Shown here piece by piece: positions 52,490-60,982 of a stretch of 64,000 bases of DNA; the first letter of the stretch is position 1, and every line of letters begins with the position of its first letter. Under the pieces are notes generated by a model. The model saw only the letters and a program-made list of their open reading frames with translations, had not been told where the DNA came from and did not search any database. A program made the position numbers and the translations under genes. The DNA is from Paenibacillus_AR mesotrionivorans (GTDB lineage Bacteria; Bacillota; Bacilli; Paenibacillales; NBRC-103111): contig NZ_JBJURJ010000006.1 of the NCBI RefSeq assembly GCF_046098205.1, forward strand, positions 186,001 through 250,000. The letters run 5' to 3'.

Positions 52490-54004
52490 CTACGCCTTTT
52501 GCGGCTCCAGAACAACCTGCTCCGCCGGAGCGGAGGGGCCTTTTTTGTGCTTGCGGATGAAGAAGGCAACGGGAATGGCCGCGGCGGCAATACAGGTGGC
52601 GATCAGATACACATCGTCCACACCCATAGTGACGGCGGACATCTGAATTTGCACCTTATCCCGTAAGCCCCCTGCCGCAAGCTCTTGGGCATGGGTAGCC
52701 GAACGACTGCTCATAATGGCGGTAAATATCGCGATAGCAAAGGAGCCGAATGCGCTCCGTGTCCAGTTATTGATGGACGAAGCATGACCGGAAAGCTCCT
52801 TCGGAATCTGCTCCATGCCATAGTTGCTGGCCGGCATCATCGTAAGGCCAATGCCCAAGCTGCGGACGACCATGCACCACAGCAGATAGCTGTGAGGTGT
52901 ATTGACGGAAAGCCAGCTTAACGGAAGCGAACCCAGGGCCACCATGGACAGCCCGATTATCGTGAGAACCCGCGGCCCCACCTTGCCGTACAGCTTGCCG
53001 ACGAAAGGCATGGAGATAGCCATAGCCAAGGAGGACGGAAGCAGGATCAACCCGGCGTCCATGGGCGAAACCCCCTGGATGTTCTGCAGAAATACAGGAG
53101 TCATCATCATGCCGGAATAGAGGCTGATGTTGAGAATACAGGTAATCACCAGTGCCATGGTATAACGCCCGCTGCGAAATACCCGGAGATTCAGCAGTGG
53201 AGACTTGGCGGTCAGCTCCCTCCACAGGAACAGCCCCAGTACGGCTAAGCCTCCGATCAATAGCGACAGCGTACCGGCAGAGGTCCAGCCCCATGCCCGG
53301 CCTTGGGACAGCGCGATCAGGATGGAAGCGGAGCTGGCAATAACCGTAATAAAGCCGATGCCGTCAAAGGATTGGGGAACCTTCATCCGGTAATAAGGCA
53401 TAAACAGCTGCACCATAATAATCGCGATGATGCCGATAGGCAGGTTCATCCAGAAGATCCAGTGCCAGGACACATGCTCCAGAATCCAGCCGGAGAGGGT
53501 CGGGCCGATTGCAGGGGCCAGCATAGCGGAGGCCGACCAGATGCCGATGGCGACTGCCTGCTTTTCCCGTGGGATAACCTGATAAATTACCGCCATGGCG
53601 GAAGGCACGATAACACCGCAGAATACCCCTTGCAGTGTCCGGAAAGCAATCAGAGTTGCGACAGTGTTGGACAACGCGCAGAATACGGATGCCAAAGTAA
53701 AACCCGCCAAGCTGAATACGTACAGACGCTTATAGCTGAACCGTTCACCGAAATAGCCGGTTACCGGAGCAATAGTGCCCATAGCCAGCATAAAGCCGGT
53801 CATAACCCACTGGATGGTGTTCAGGTCAGTGTTGAAGTCCCGCTGCAAAACGGGAAGCGCAATATTAATGGTACTGGAAGCCAACGTGGAGAAGAAGCTT
53901 CCGAAGAACAGAGCGATCATAATCGGCCAAAATGCTTCACTGTGGGCAGCGGCCTGATCTGTTCCGGGAGCTCCTTTGCCAAGGGCCTGTTTTTTTGAGG
54001 ACAT
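52490..54004 (-). CDS. DHA2-family (EmrB/QacA) MFS multidrug efflux transporter
   Basis: A 504-residue, 14-segment proton antiporter. Signatures include LASSTINIALPVLQRDFNTD (motif D1 region), GYFGERFSYKRLYVFSLAGF (motif A), FRTLQGVFCGVIVPSAMAVI (motif B) and AIGPTLSGWILEHVSWHWIF (motif C of drug exporters). Such pumps export lipophilic cations, detergents or antibiotics. ATG 54004 has AGGAGAGG nine bases upstream. It is divergent from a PadR-type gene, and each promoter region holds an ATGT-N8-ACAT palindrome, so control by that repressor is very likely. Confidence 0.94.
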   Translation of the reverse strand: MSSKKQALGKGAPGTDQAAAHSEAFWPIMIALFFGSFFSTLASSTINIALPVLQRDFNTDLNTIQWVMTGFMLAMGTIAPVTGYFGERFSYKRLYVFSLAGFTLASVFCALSNTVATLIAFRTLQGVFCGVIVPSAMAVIYQVIPREKQAVAIGIWSASAMLAPAIGPTLSGWILEHVSWHWIFWMNLPIGIIAIIMVQLFMPYYRMKVPQSFDGIGFITVIASSASILIALSQGRAWGWTSAGTLSLLIGGLAVLGLFLWRELTAKSPLLNLRVFRSGRYTMALVITCILNISLYSGMMMTPVFLQNIQGVSPMDAGLILLPSSLAMAISMPFVGKLYGKVGPRVLTIIGLSMVALGSLPLSWLSVNTPHSYLLWCMVVRSLGIGLTMMPASNYGMEQIPKELSGHASSINNWTRSAFGSFAIAIFTAIMSSRSATHAQELAAGGLRDKVQIQMSAVTMGVDDVYLIATCIAAAAIPVAFFIRKHKKGPSAPAEQVVLEPQKA

Positions 54005-54027
54005 ACGGTTTTACCTCTCCTTGTCTT

Positions 54028-54045
54028 TATGTCTGTTTTTACATA
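54028..54045. promoter_or_regulatory. PadR-type operator, efflux-gene side
   Basis: TATGT-N8-ACATA, the classical PadR-family palindrome, 24 bases upstream of the DHA2 start codon. Its twin lies at 54081-54100. Confidence 0.75.
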
Positions 54046-54080
54046 TAATGAATGAAGACTATGTTACACCCGCCCGATCG

Positions 54081-54100
54081 ATATGTCAAACAAAACATAT
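54081..54100. promoter_or_regulatory. PadR-type operator, regulator side
   Basis: A perfect ATATGT-N8-ACATAT palindrome that ends directly before AGGGAGG, the Shine-Dalgarno sequence of the padR-like gene. Binding here would block its own expression. Confidence 0.8.
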
Positions 54101-54112
54101 AGGGAGGAATCC

Positions 54113-54673
54113 ATGAATAAGTTATCCTACGGCCTCCTCAGCCTCATTGCTGTGGAGCCTTGTACGGGATACGATCTCACCCAGCGGATCCAGCTGTTTT
54201 GGAACGCCAACCACAGCCAGATTTATCCGCTGCTGGCCCAACTGGAGGAAAAGGGTCTTGTCCGCTTCACCCTGGTCCCCCAAACCGATAAGCCGGACAA
54301 AAAAGTGTATACCATCACTCCGCAAGGGAAGGATGCCGTACGGCAGTGGATTACCGAACCTACGGACAACCCGGTGGTGCGTGATGAATTTGCGTTGAAA
54401 ATCTTCAGCCTGTTCCTCGTGGATAAACCAGCCGTCCGCAATCTGCTGGAGGAAAAAATGCGTCTCCTCGACGAGAGGCTTGCCAGGCTGCATAAGCGGC
54501 TTCAGCAGTTGGCGGAGCGCCGGGAACCAGGCACTGAGCTTTATGACCTGGCCTCCCCCATGTTCGGAGCGCAAATTCTTATTGAGAAATCCATCGCCAC
54601 CAAACACGCGGAGCGGGAATGGTGCTTGAGCATCCTCCGGAAGCTGGAGGAGCCGGAACAGGCGGCGTTATAA
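54113..54673 (+). CDS. PadR-family transcriptional repressor
   Basis: A 186-residue regulator of the AphA/Vir-type PadR group. The N-terminal winged helix reads KLSYGLLSLIAVEPCTGYDL and NANHSQIYPLLAQLEEKGLV, with TPQGKDAVRQWI in the wing region. The C-terminal helical domain (FALKIFSLFLVDKPAVRNLL, LLDERLARLHKRLQQLAER) mediates dimerisation. ATG 54113 is five bases after GGAGG; the frame starting at 54083 crosses the operator and is rejected. It is divergent from the efflux gene it presumably represses. Confidence 0.93.
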   Translation: MNKLSYGLLSLIAVEPCTGYDLTQRIQLFWNANHSQIYPLLAQLEEKGLVRFTLVPQTDKPDKKVYTITPQGKDAVRQWITEPTDNPVVRDEFALKIFSLFLVDKPAVRNLLEEKMRLLDERLARLHKRLQQLAERREPGTELYDLASPMFGAQILIEKSIATKHAEREWCLSILRKLEEPEQAAL

Positions 54674-54768
54674 GCAGCGTTTTATCCCTTAATGCGCGGC
54701 ACAGCCGGTTCTGCCATGAACGAAAACCTGAGCCGCGATCCGCCAGCTCCCACTTTTCTAATACAAAC

Positions 54769-54812
54769 AAGACCCGCCGGGAATCACACACACCGGCGGG
54801 TCTTATTTACTT
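54769..54812. terminator. Bidirectional terminator between padR-like and DUF1836 genes
   Basis: AAGACCCGCCGG and CCGGCGGGTCTT form a perfect 12-bp stem with TATTTACTT after it on the plus strand and TTGTTTGTATT on the minus strand. Confidence 0.85.
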
Positions 54813-54829
54813 GCGGGGCCTACTCTCCC

Positions 54830-55606
54830 CTACAGATTCTGCAAAAACATGGAGGCCTGGAAATAACGCTTGGCCAAGCTTTGGAAATATGCCGTCTGTA
54901 CGGACAGCATGGCAATAACCATACAGTTGCGGACCGCTTCCCGCTCCTGCGGGGAGAGCTCCGGCAGGGACGCAGCGAAGTCATCAGCTTTCTTTTTGAC
55001 CAGAGCCTCCATTAAGTGGTCATGCTTGAAGTCCCGTCCCGGCGATCCCGGCAGGTCCAGCACCTGGTCGTTGTTGGGGTCAAGCTCCTCGAACAAGCCC
55101 GAATACGCAGCGTAGAAATCCACCGGGTGAATGAGGTCGTCGGCATCGCTGTCGCAATGGCGGAAGACCCGCAGAAGCAGCTTCCGGATAGACTCCAGAT
55201 CCAGTGCCGCCCGCAGGTCTTCAATAATGAAGAGAATCGCAGCTTGCTGGAAGGAATATTTTTTGCCCAAGCGGGGTGACCCGATAATTTCCTTCAGGTC
55301 CCGTTTCACCCAGTTCTGAACAGCAGTGACGGCAAAATGGTTGTATTCGATCTGCCCCCCTAGGGCCACAATATCACTAAGCGACAACCCTGCTTCCTGG
55401 GCCGGGTTGATCTCCATCACCTTGGCCAGAATCGGCGAGATGGACGCGCCCACGTATGCATCAAAAGAGCGGCTCTCGCCGGGCTGCTCCCGCCGTGACT
55501 TGAGCCATATCTCCCGGAGGATGGCTTTTGGGGATTTCCCGGGCTGTCCGGTGAGGCTGATGAGCAGCTGGGACATGTCTTTGCGGGTCAATTGAAAGGT
55601 TTCCAT
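54830..55606 (-). CDS. DUF1836 domain protein, possible regulator
   Basis: A 258-residue, mostly helical cytoplasmic protein. METFQLTRKDMSQLLISLTG opens a DUF1836 domain that also includes SPILAKVMEINPAQEAGLSL, FAVTAVQNWVKRDLKEIIGS and YSFQQAAILFIIEDLRAALD; this resembles a MerR-like helix-turn-helix. The C-terminal half is helical without recognised motif. ATG 55606 has GGAGGGG six bases upstream; the longer frame to 55648 runs over a palindrome and is unlikely. It is divergent from the CNNM gene, and palindromes near both starts suggest it may regulate both. Confidence 0.85.
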   Translation of the reverse strand: METFQLTRKDMSQLLISLTGQPGKSPKAILREIWLKSRREQPGESRSFDAYVGASISPILAKVMEINPAQEAGLSLSDIVALGGQIEYNHFAVTAVQNWVKRDLKEIIGSPRLGKKYSFQQAAILFIIEDLRAALDLESIRKLLLRVFRHCDSDADDLIHPVDFYAAYSGLFEELDPNNDQVLDLPGSPGRDFKHDHLMEALVKKKADDFAASLPELSPQEREAVRNCMVIAMLSVQTAYFQSLAKRYFQASMFLQNL

Positions 55607-55631
55607 CAGAATCCCCTCCATTTCCATTTCA

Positions 55632-55645
55632 AGTTCATATGAACT
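55632..55645. promoter_or_regulatory. Palindromic operator candidate AGTTCATATGAACT
   Basis: A perfect 14-bp palindrome 26 bases upstream of the DUF1836 start. The core GTTC-N4-GAAC recurs at 55799-55810. Confidence 0.6.
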
Positions 55646-55798
55646 CATAATACGACGGAGTCCGTGAATTGTAAAGAACGGGGGTGAGGCTTTGCCTGGT
55701 CTGCCCTGACCTGCCCTAACCGGGGCTATTCTGCCGGATTTGGGTCGTTCCGGGGGATTTCGGACATTGAGCCGACGTTACATTTCCTGATAATATAG

Positions 55799-55810
55799 GT
55801 TCATAAGAAC
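55799..55810. promoter_or_regulatory. Palindromic operator candidate GTTCATAAGAAC
   Basis: GTTC-N4-GAAC, 66 bases upstream of the CNNM start, matching the site at 55632. A further half-like AAGTTCAT occurs about 12 bases downstream. TATAAT (55812-55817) lies directly next to it, so a repressor here would cover a promoter. Confidence 0.6.
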
Positions 55811-55876
55811 TTATAATGTGTAAGTTCATGATATAAATTCATTTTTATATCAAATCCATCAGATGGGAGTTTGTCC

Positions 55877-57163
55877 ATGATCGTCCTAAATCTTCTTGCA
55901 GTCGCATTCCTGATTCTCGCCACAGCCTTTTTTGTGGGAACGGAATTCGCCGTAATCCGGCTGCGCGCCAGCCGGGTTGACCAATTGGTGATGGAGGGGA
56001 AGAAAAACGCCCTTGCCGTCAAACAAATCACCTCCAACTTGGATGGTTATCTGTCCGCCTGCCAATTGGGTATTACCATCACCGCCCTGATTCTGGGTTG
56101 GTTGGGCGAGCCTACCGTAGAAAAAATTCTTCATCCCGTATTTGAGCGTTATGAATTCCTCCATGACATAAGCGGAATCCTCTCCATCGTCATCGCCTTT
56201 GTTTTCATTACCTTCCTGCATGTAGTACTGGGGGAGCTGGCGCCTAAGACCCTGGCCATCCACAAAGCGGAAGCCATCAGCTTCCTGGTGGCGAAGCCCA
56301 TTATTTTCTTCTATAAAGCCATGTACCCGTTTATCTGGGCCTTGAACGGCTCTGCCAACTGGATCGTGCATCTTTTCGGCATGAAGCCGGCCAAGGAGCA
56401 TGAAGAAGCCCACTCTGAGGAAGAGCTGCGCCTGATCCTGGCGGATAGCTACGAAAGCGGCAAGATCAACCAAGCGGAATACGGCTATGTAACCCGCATT
56501 TTCAACTTTGACGAGCTGCTGGCCCGGGAGATTATGGTGCCGCGGACGGACATGGTCTGCATCGATCTGGATGTGGAACGGAAGTTCAACCTGCGGGTTA
56601 TGAAAAAGGAGCAGTACACCCGTATCCCCGTGATGGCAGGGGACAAGGACCATATCCTCGGCTTTATTAATACCAAGCAATTGTTCATGCAGCTGAGCGA
56701 TGACCCTAACCTGGATATCTCGACTCTGGTGCAGCCGGTGCTGTCCGTCTCTGAATCCATTCCGATCAAGAGTCTGATTCAACGGATGCAGCAGCAGCAA
56801 ATTCACATGGCTATTCTGGTGGACGAATACGGCGGAACCTCCGGTCTGATTACGATCGAAGATATCCTTGAGGAGATTGTCGGGGAGATCCGGGATGAAT
56901 TCGACGCCGAGGAAAAGGCGGACATCACCCGTATCGGTGAGCAGCACTATGTGGTGGATGGAAAGCTGAGCCTAGACCGGGTAAATGATCTGCTGAACAC
57001 CCACCTGGAAAGCGAAGAGCTGGATACCATCGGCGGCTGGCTGTACACCAACCAGCCCACCATCAAGAAGGGCGGCGAATGGATGTATAACGGCATTAAA
57101 TTTACCATTCGCGAAATGGACCGCCACCGCATCCGCCGCGTGGAGATTCTCAAAGTTCATTAA
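55877..57163 (+). CDS. CNNM/CorC-family (hemolysin III-like) membrane protein
   Basis: A 428-residue protein. The N-terminal CNNM/DUF21 domain has about four membrane segments (FLILATAFFVGTEFAVIRLR, YLSACQLGITITALILGWLG, HVVLGELAPKTLAIHKAEAI). A tandem CBS pair follows (about 195-330: IMVPRTDMVCIDLDVERK, YTRIPVMAGDKDHILGFIN, ILVDEYGGTSGLITIEDIL), then a C-terminal CorC_HlyC/TerC-like transporter-associated domain (QHYVVDGKLSLDRVNDLLNT). The family is linked to magnesium or cobalt export and Mg homeostasis. ATG 55877 has GGGAG seven bases upstream. A bidirectional terminator follows. Confidence 0.94.
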   Translation: MIVLNLLAVAFLILATAFFVGTEFAVIRLRASRVDQLVMEGKKNALAVKQITSNLDGYLSACQLGITITALILGWLGEPTVEKILHPVFERYEFLHDISGILSIVIAFVFITFLHVVLGELAPKTLAIHKAEAISFLVAKPIIFFYKAMYPFIWALNGSANWIVHLFGMKPAKEHEEAHSEEELRLILADSYESGKINQAEYGYVTRIFNFDELLAREIMVPRTDMVCIDLDVERKFNLRVMKKEQYTRIPVMAGDKDHILGFINTKQLFMQLSDDPNLDISTLVQPVLSVSESIPIKSLIQRMQQQQIHMAILVDEYGGTSGLITIEDILEEIVGEIRDEFDAEEKADITRIGEQHYVVDGKLSLDRVNDLLNTHLESEELDTIGGWLYTNQPTIKKGGEWMYNGIKFTIREMDRHRIRRVEILKVH

Positions 57164-57180
57164 TGATTGGGACAGCAAAA

Positions 57181-57215
57181 CAAACAGCCTCGGGCATTTA
57201 GCCTGAGGCTGTTTG
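57181..57215. terminator. Bidirectional terminator between the CNNM and DUF554 genes
   Basis: CAAACAGCCTCGGGC and GCCTGAGGCTGTTTG form a 15-bp stem with one G-T pair and an ATTTA loop. T-rich sequence is limited to the stem ends. Confidence 0.85.
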
Positions 57216-57234
57216 CTTATGTATGGTGCAGCGG

Positions 57235-57939
57235 TCAACTGAAATATGAAATGAGCGGCACCAACAGGGCAGCTATTACAACGGAGGGCAGCAAATTGGC
57301 CACATTGATTTTTTTGATTTCCAATATGTTCAGGCCGATGCCGATGATCAGAATGCCGCCGACGGAGGTTACCTCCGCGGTAATGGCGTCCAGCATCCCC
57401 GGGCTGATAAACGACGTAATCAGCGTGGCCGACAGAGCGATAGCCCCTTGGTACACAAGAACCGGAAGCGAGGAGAACAGCACCCCCACCCCCATGGTGG
57501 AGGCAAAAATAATCGCCGAAAATCCGTCCAGCATGGATTTGGTGTACAGCATGTCATGATTCAGACGGACACCGCTGTCGATGGATCCGAGAATAGCCAT
57601 GGCTCCCACACAGTAAATCAGCGTCGTGGTTACGAATCCCACCGCCACCTTCCCCTTGGCCCGGCTTCCTACCAGACGCTCCAGCTGGCTACCCAGCTTT
57701 TCCAACCCCCGCTCCACCTGCAGCAGCTCGCCCAGCACACCTCCGATCACCAGACTTCCGATGACAATCAGCAGATTGCTGGTTTTAAACGCCATCATCA
57801 GCCCCTGCACGGAAACCGCCAGACCCAGCCCCTGCATAACCGTAGACTTGATGCCTTGGGACAGCCTTGGCAGCGCCAGCCCCAGAATGCCTCCCAGAAT
57901 AATTGCAAACGTATTGACCAATGTGCCCCACAGTACCAT
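57235..57939 (-). CDS. DUF554 (YdfK/YqgA-like) membrane protein
   Basis: A 234-residue, about six-segment membrane protein: LWGTLVNTFAIILGGILGLA, IGSLVIGGVLGELLQVERGL, TTTLIYCVGAMAILGSIDSG, MGVGVLFSSLPVLVYQGAIA and SVGGILIIGIGLNILEIKKI are DUF554 hallmarks. Function is unknown; it has been grouped with possible transporters. ATG 57939 has GGAGAG five bases upstream. It is convergent with the CNNM gene. Confidence 0.92.
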   Translation of the reverse strand: MVLWGTLVNTFAIILGGILGLALPRLSQGIKSTVMQGLGLAVSVQGLMMAFKTSNLLIVIGSLVIGGVLGELLQVERGLEKLGSQLERLVGSRAKGKVAVGFVTTTLIYCVGAMAILGSIDSGVRLNHDMLYTKSMLDGFSAIIFASTMGVGVLFSSLPVLVYQGAIALSATLITSFISPGMLDAITAEVTSVGGILIIGIGLNILEIKKINVANLLPSVVIAALLVPLISYFS

Positions 57940-58137
57940 AACCGCTCTCCAACCCTCTCCCGCTTCCGACTGCGTCTGTAATGTTCAACTGTATAATGCA
58001 TTCATTATAACCGGGCGGTCAAGCCCTGGGAACCTACACAATAACTTAACGTGGCGCATATCCCGGCTTTACGAAGCCTTGCTACGATAAATTCCAGTAA
58101 AGCTGCATTTCCACCCCGTGCGAAAGGTGTGAGATGA

Positions 58138-58908
58138 ATGACAGAACAGACGAATGCCGCCTTGAACCTCCGGCGTCTTACAGCAGGTCCGGCCCGGACG
58201 GATGATGATGTGGAAGGAGCACTGCGCCTGCGTTACCAGGTGTTCGCCGAGGAAGAAAAGAACCTGCGTCTGTACAATCCCGAAGGCCTGGAAACGGACC
58301 GGTATGACGAATATTGCGATCATCTGGTGGTGAAGGATGAGGACTCCGGACAGGTGGTGGGCACCTACCGGCTGCTGCCCGGCCCGAGGGCGGCTTTGCA
58401 TGGGGGGTTTTATTCTGAGAGCGAGTTCGATCTGGCCGGCTACCGCCCTTGGATGCGGGAAACCCTTGAGCTGGGACGCAGCTGCGTCCACCCGGACTAC
58501 CGCAGCGGCAGAGCCATCCGCCTGCTGTGGGAGGAGATTCTTCACTATGCCGACAATGGTGGTTTTTCTCGTCTGGTGGGATGCGCCAGTGTCCATTCCC
58601 GTACCCGTGACGAAATGCTGGAGACCTATTCGCTGCTGCACAAAAGAGGTGTCATTACCGCCCGGTACGGCATCAGGCCGCTGGACACGCATACGATCCC
58701 TGATCTGGCACCGGTGGAATTAACCGCTTCTGAGGAGGAGCTGTTCCGGCGGCTGCCGCCCCTGGTTAAGGGCTACCAGTGGCTCGGTGCGGAAATCGGT
58801 GGCGAGCCTGCCTACGATGCCCTGTTCGGCACTGTGGACTATTTCGTGATTCTGGAGAAGGCCCGCATCTCCCGCCGTTATCTCCGCCTGCTCCAAGGAG
58901 GCGTTTAG
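58138..58908 (+). CDS. OlsB-like GNAT acyltransferase (ornithine-lipid type)
   Basis: A 256-residue protein of the Acetyltransf_5 (OlsB/hemolysin-like) family. VEGALRLRYQVFAEEEKNLR, DRYDEYCDHLVVKDEDSGQV, VGTYRLLPGP and ETLELGRSCVHPDYRSGRAI are the recognised stretches; the last is the acyl-donor loop. OlsB transfers a 3-hydroxyacyl group from ACP to the alpha-amine of ornithine, making lyso-ornithine lipid. ATG 58138 is eight bases after AGGTG. The next gene starts three bases after its stop and is an acyltransferase of the kind that could add the second chain. The amine acceptor is not proven. Confidence 0.88.
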   Translation: MTEQTNAALNLRRLTAGPARTDDDVEGALRLRYQVFAEEEKNLRLYNPEGLETDRYDEYCDHLVVKDEDSGQVVGTYRLLPGPRAALHGGFYSESEFDLAGYRPWMRETLELGRSCVHPDYRSGRAIRLLWEEILHYADNGGFSRLVGCASVHSRTRDEMLETYSLLHKRGVITARYGIRPLDTHTIPDLAPVELTASEEELFRRLPPLVKGYQWLGAEIGGEPAYDALFGTVDYFVILEKARISRRYLRLLQGGV

Positions 58909-58911
58909 CCC

Positions 58912-59838
58912 ATGTACCAAACCATCGCTCTGCTGACCCGGCTCCAGCAGGCTCAGGGCCGCGGACCTGTGCTGCTCCGCAGGGCACTGGGCAAACCGGC
59001 GCCGCTGCTGCTACCAGGGGCTGCGTTGGCTCTGCAGACCCTTCTGCGCGGGCAAACCGCGATGATCCGCCACAACATGGCGGAGCTGCTGCCCGCAGAA
59101 GGGCGCACCGCTGCGGAGCAGCAGGCTTACGTCAGCACCTGTGTAAGCGGATTTTACCGGCATGCCGCCCGAACCCTGTACGAATTGCTGGCGGCGGAAA
59201 CACTGCTGCCCTCCAGAAGGGTGGACATCCGGCTGGAGGGCGAACACCATCTGGCCGAAGCCTTGAAGCAGGGCAAGGGGGCTATCCTATACGCGCCTCA
59301 TACCGGAAATTTCTTTTACGGCTATTGGCATCTGTCGAGAACCTATCCCAGTTTAACCGTCGCCACCGCCTCCGACCCGGAGCTTGCCCCCTTATACCGG
59401 AGCTTCCAGCGGCTGGGCTGTCCCGGGTTAGATTATGATAAAACCCCGCCCATGCAGCTGGTCCGGAAGCTCAGGCACCATTTGGAGGGCGGAGGTGTTC
59501 TTCTGCTCCTTGGGGATTTCTACCGGCCGGGGTTTCCCCGAGCCCGCCTGTTGGGCCGAGCCACCCGCCTGCCCGCCGGAGCCGCCAAGCTGGGGCTGGA
59601 GCTGGGCACGCCAGTTGTGCCGGCCCGCTGTGTCCGGGAGGCTGATCATACCCACCGTTTCGTTATGGAGGAACCGGTGCAGCTCCGGGAGCGCTTCGGG
59701 CCAGGGGAGCAGGCAGACGCTGCGGCCTTCCTGAATCTGCTTCTGGAACAACAGCTGCTCAAGAACCCGGAGCAGTGGTTTTATTGGTTCAACGCCCACG
59801 AGAGGTTTGCCGGGGGTTCCCGGCGGGAAGGAGAATAA
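58912..59838 (+). CDS. LpxL/HtrB-like lysophospholipid acyltransferase
   Basis: A 308-residue protein of the bacterial lipid A biosynthesis acyltransferase family, in a Gram-positive. The active-site region is YAPHTGNFFYGYWHL with His130; the family rule is His-X4-Glu/Asp, but here the fifth residue is Phe135. Later landmarks are VLLLLGDFYRPGFPRARLLG and ATRLPAGAAKLGLELGTPVV, which match the acyl-acceptor/donor region. There is one hydrophobic N-terminal stretch (about 23-45), probably for membrane association. AAGGAGG lies at the end of the OlsB-like gene. Its place after that gene suggests it adds a second acyl chain, but the missing acidic residue makes catalysis uncertain. Confidence 0.85.
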   Translation: MYQTIALLTRLQQAQGRGPVLLRRALGKPAPLLLPGAALALQTLLRGQTAMIRHNMAELLPAEGRTAAEQQAYVSTCVSGFYRHAARTLYELLAAETLLPSRRVDIRLEGEHHLAEALKQGKGAILYAPHTGNFFYGYWHLSRTYPSLTVATASDPELAPLYRSFQRLGCPGLDYDKTPPMQLVRKLRHHLEGGGVLLLLGDFYRPGFPRARLLGRATRLPAGAAKLGLELGTPVVPARCVREADHTHRFVMEEPVQLRERFGPGEQADAAAFLNLLLEQQLLKNPEQWFYWFNAHERFAGGSRREGE

Positions 59839-59841
59839 TTC

Positions 59842-60807
59842 ATGGATACAGCCAGCCATTTGCTGTTTGGCGCTACATTGGGTGGTCTCGCCTTTTTGCA
59901 CCCGGAGGTCGCGGCCCAGCCCGGATTGCCCCAGGCAATGCTGCTTTGTACAGTGGTCGGGTCACACGCTCCCGATTTTGATACCATCGTCCGCCTGAAG
60001 AGCTACCGCCATTATCTGCGCTATCACCGGGGTGTCACCCATTCCCTGCCTGCACTTGGTATCTGGCCCGCCCTTATCGCCCTTCCGGCAGCCTGGGCCT
60101 TCGGAGTATTGGAATCCTTCTGGCTGCTTTACCTGTGGACCTTCGGAGCCGTGGTGCTCCATGTGTTTCTGGATTGGCTTAATGTGTACGGGGTGCAATG
60201 CTTCCGGCCCTTAAACCGCCGCTGGCACCATCTGGACATTCTGCCCCTCTTCGATCCGTTCCTGTTTACCCTGCATACGGCCGGACTGGCGGGCTGGCTG
60301 CTGGCAGGCTGGAGGGCAGCTGCCGTCTTCCCCGTTATATACGCCGCCTCATGCGTCTATGTCTTGCTCCGTATGCTGTACCAACGCCGGCTCCTGCGGC
60401 GTATCCGGTCGGAGTACGAGGCGGAAGCGGCAGCGGTTCAACTGGTCCCAGGTCTCATCTGGGGCTGGGGCCAGTTCCTGCTGGAGACGGAGCAGGAATA
60501 CCGGACCGGCTCCCTGCTGCGGGGCCGCGGGGTTCTGGAGGGCGCCTACCCCAAGGGAAACGGCCATCCCGCCGTTGAGGCCACATTGGGCGGTGACAGC
60601 GTGCGGACCTTTCTGGGTTTTGCCGAAAAGGTGCATGTAAGCATCTCCGAGGGCCAGGACGGCTTTCTGGTGCAGTGGCGGGATGTACGGTTTTGGCATA
60701 ACAGCAAGCTCCCCTTTGGGGTGGATGTGAAGCTGGACTCAGAGCTCCGGATCATGCGGGAGAGGCTTTATTGGAACAAAAAAGCATGGGATCCCCCTTA
60801 CGTGTGA
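59842..60807 (+). CDS. YfhP-like membrane-bound metal-dependent hydrolase
   Basis: A 321-residue protein of the YdjM/LexA-binding membrane metal-hydrolase family. MDTASHLLFGATLGGLAF, VVGSHAPDFDTIVRLKSYRH and YHRGVTHSLPALG carry the conserved His/Asp residues (H-x5, D-x-D-x4, H-R-x4-H). There are about four membrane segments (50-180), and the C-terminal 150 residues are soluble. B. subtilis YfhP is the closest named relative. ATG 59842 has AAGGAGA seven bases upstream, three bases after the acyltransferase stop. It is the third gene of the lipid operon. Confidence 0.9.
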   Translation: MDTASHLLFGATLGGLAFLHPEVAAQPGLPQAMLLCTVVGSHAPDFDTIVRLKSYRHYLRYHRGVTHSLPALGIWPALIALPAAWAFGVLESFWLLYLWTFGAVVLHVFLDWLNVYGVQCFRPLNRRWHHLDILPLFDPFLFTLHTAGLAGWLLAGWRAAAVFPVIYAASCVYVLLRMLYQRRLLRRIRSEYEAEAAAVQLVPGLIWGWGQFLLETEQEYRTGSLLRGRGVLEGAYPKGNGHPAVEATLGGDSVRTFLGFAEKVHVSISEGQDGFLVQWRDVRFWHNSKLPFGVDVKLDSELRIMRERLYWNKKAWDPPYV

Positions 60808-60982
60808 GCTTCGGGGCCACGGCGCCTCTGGAAGCGGGCTACTGTATAGAAAGCCGGCCGCCAGCGGAAAATAACCGTGGAAGCGCCAGAGCTGTTCATT
60901 GGGCTCGTGCTTCAGGAGCCGGTCCTGTTGGGGCCGGCTGCGCCGCACCGACGAATATGACGCGAAGCAGGAGGAATGTCCC

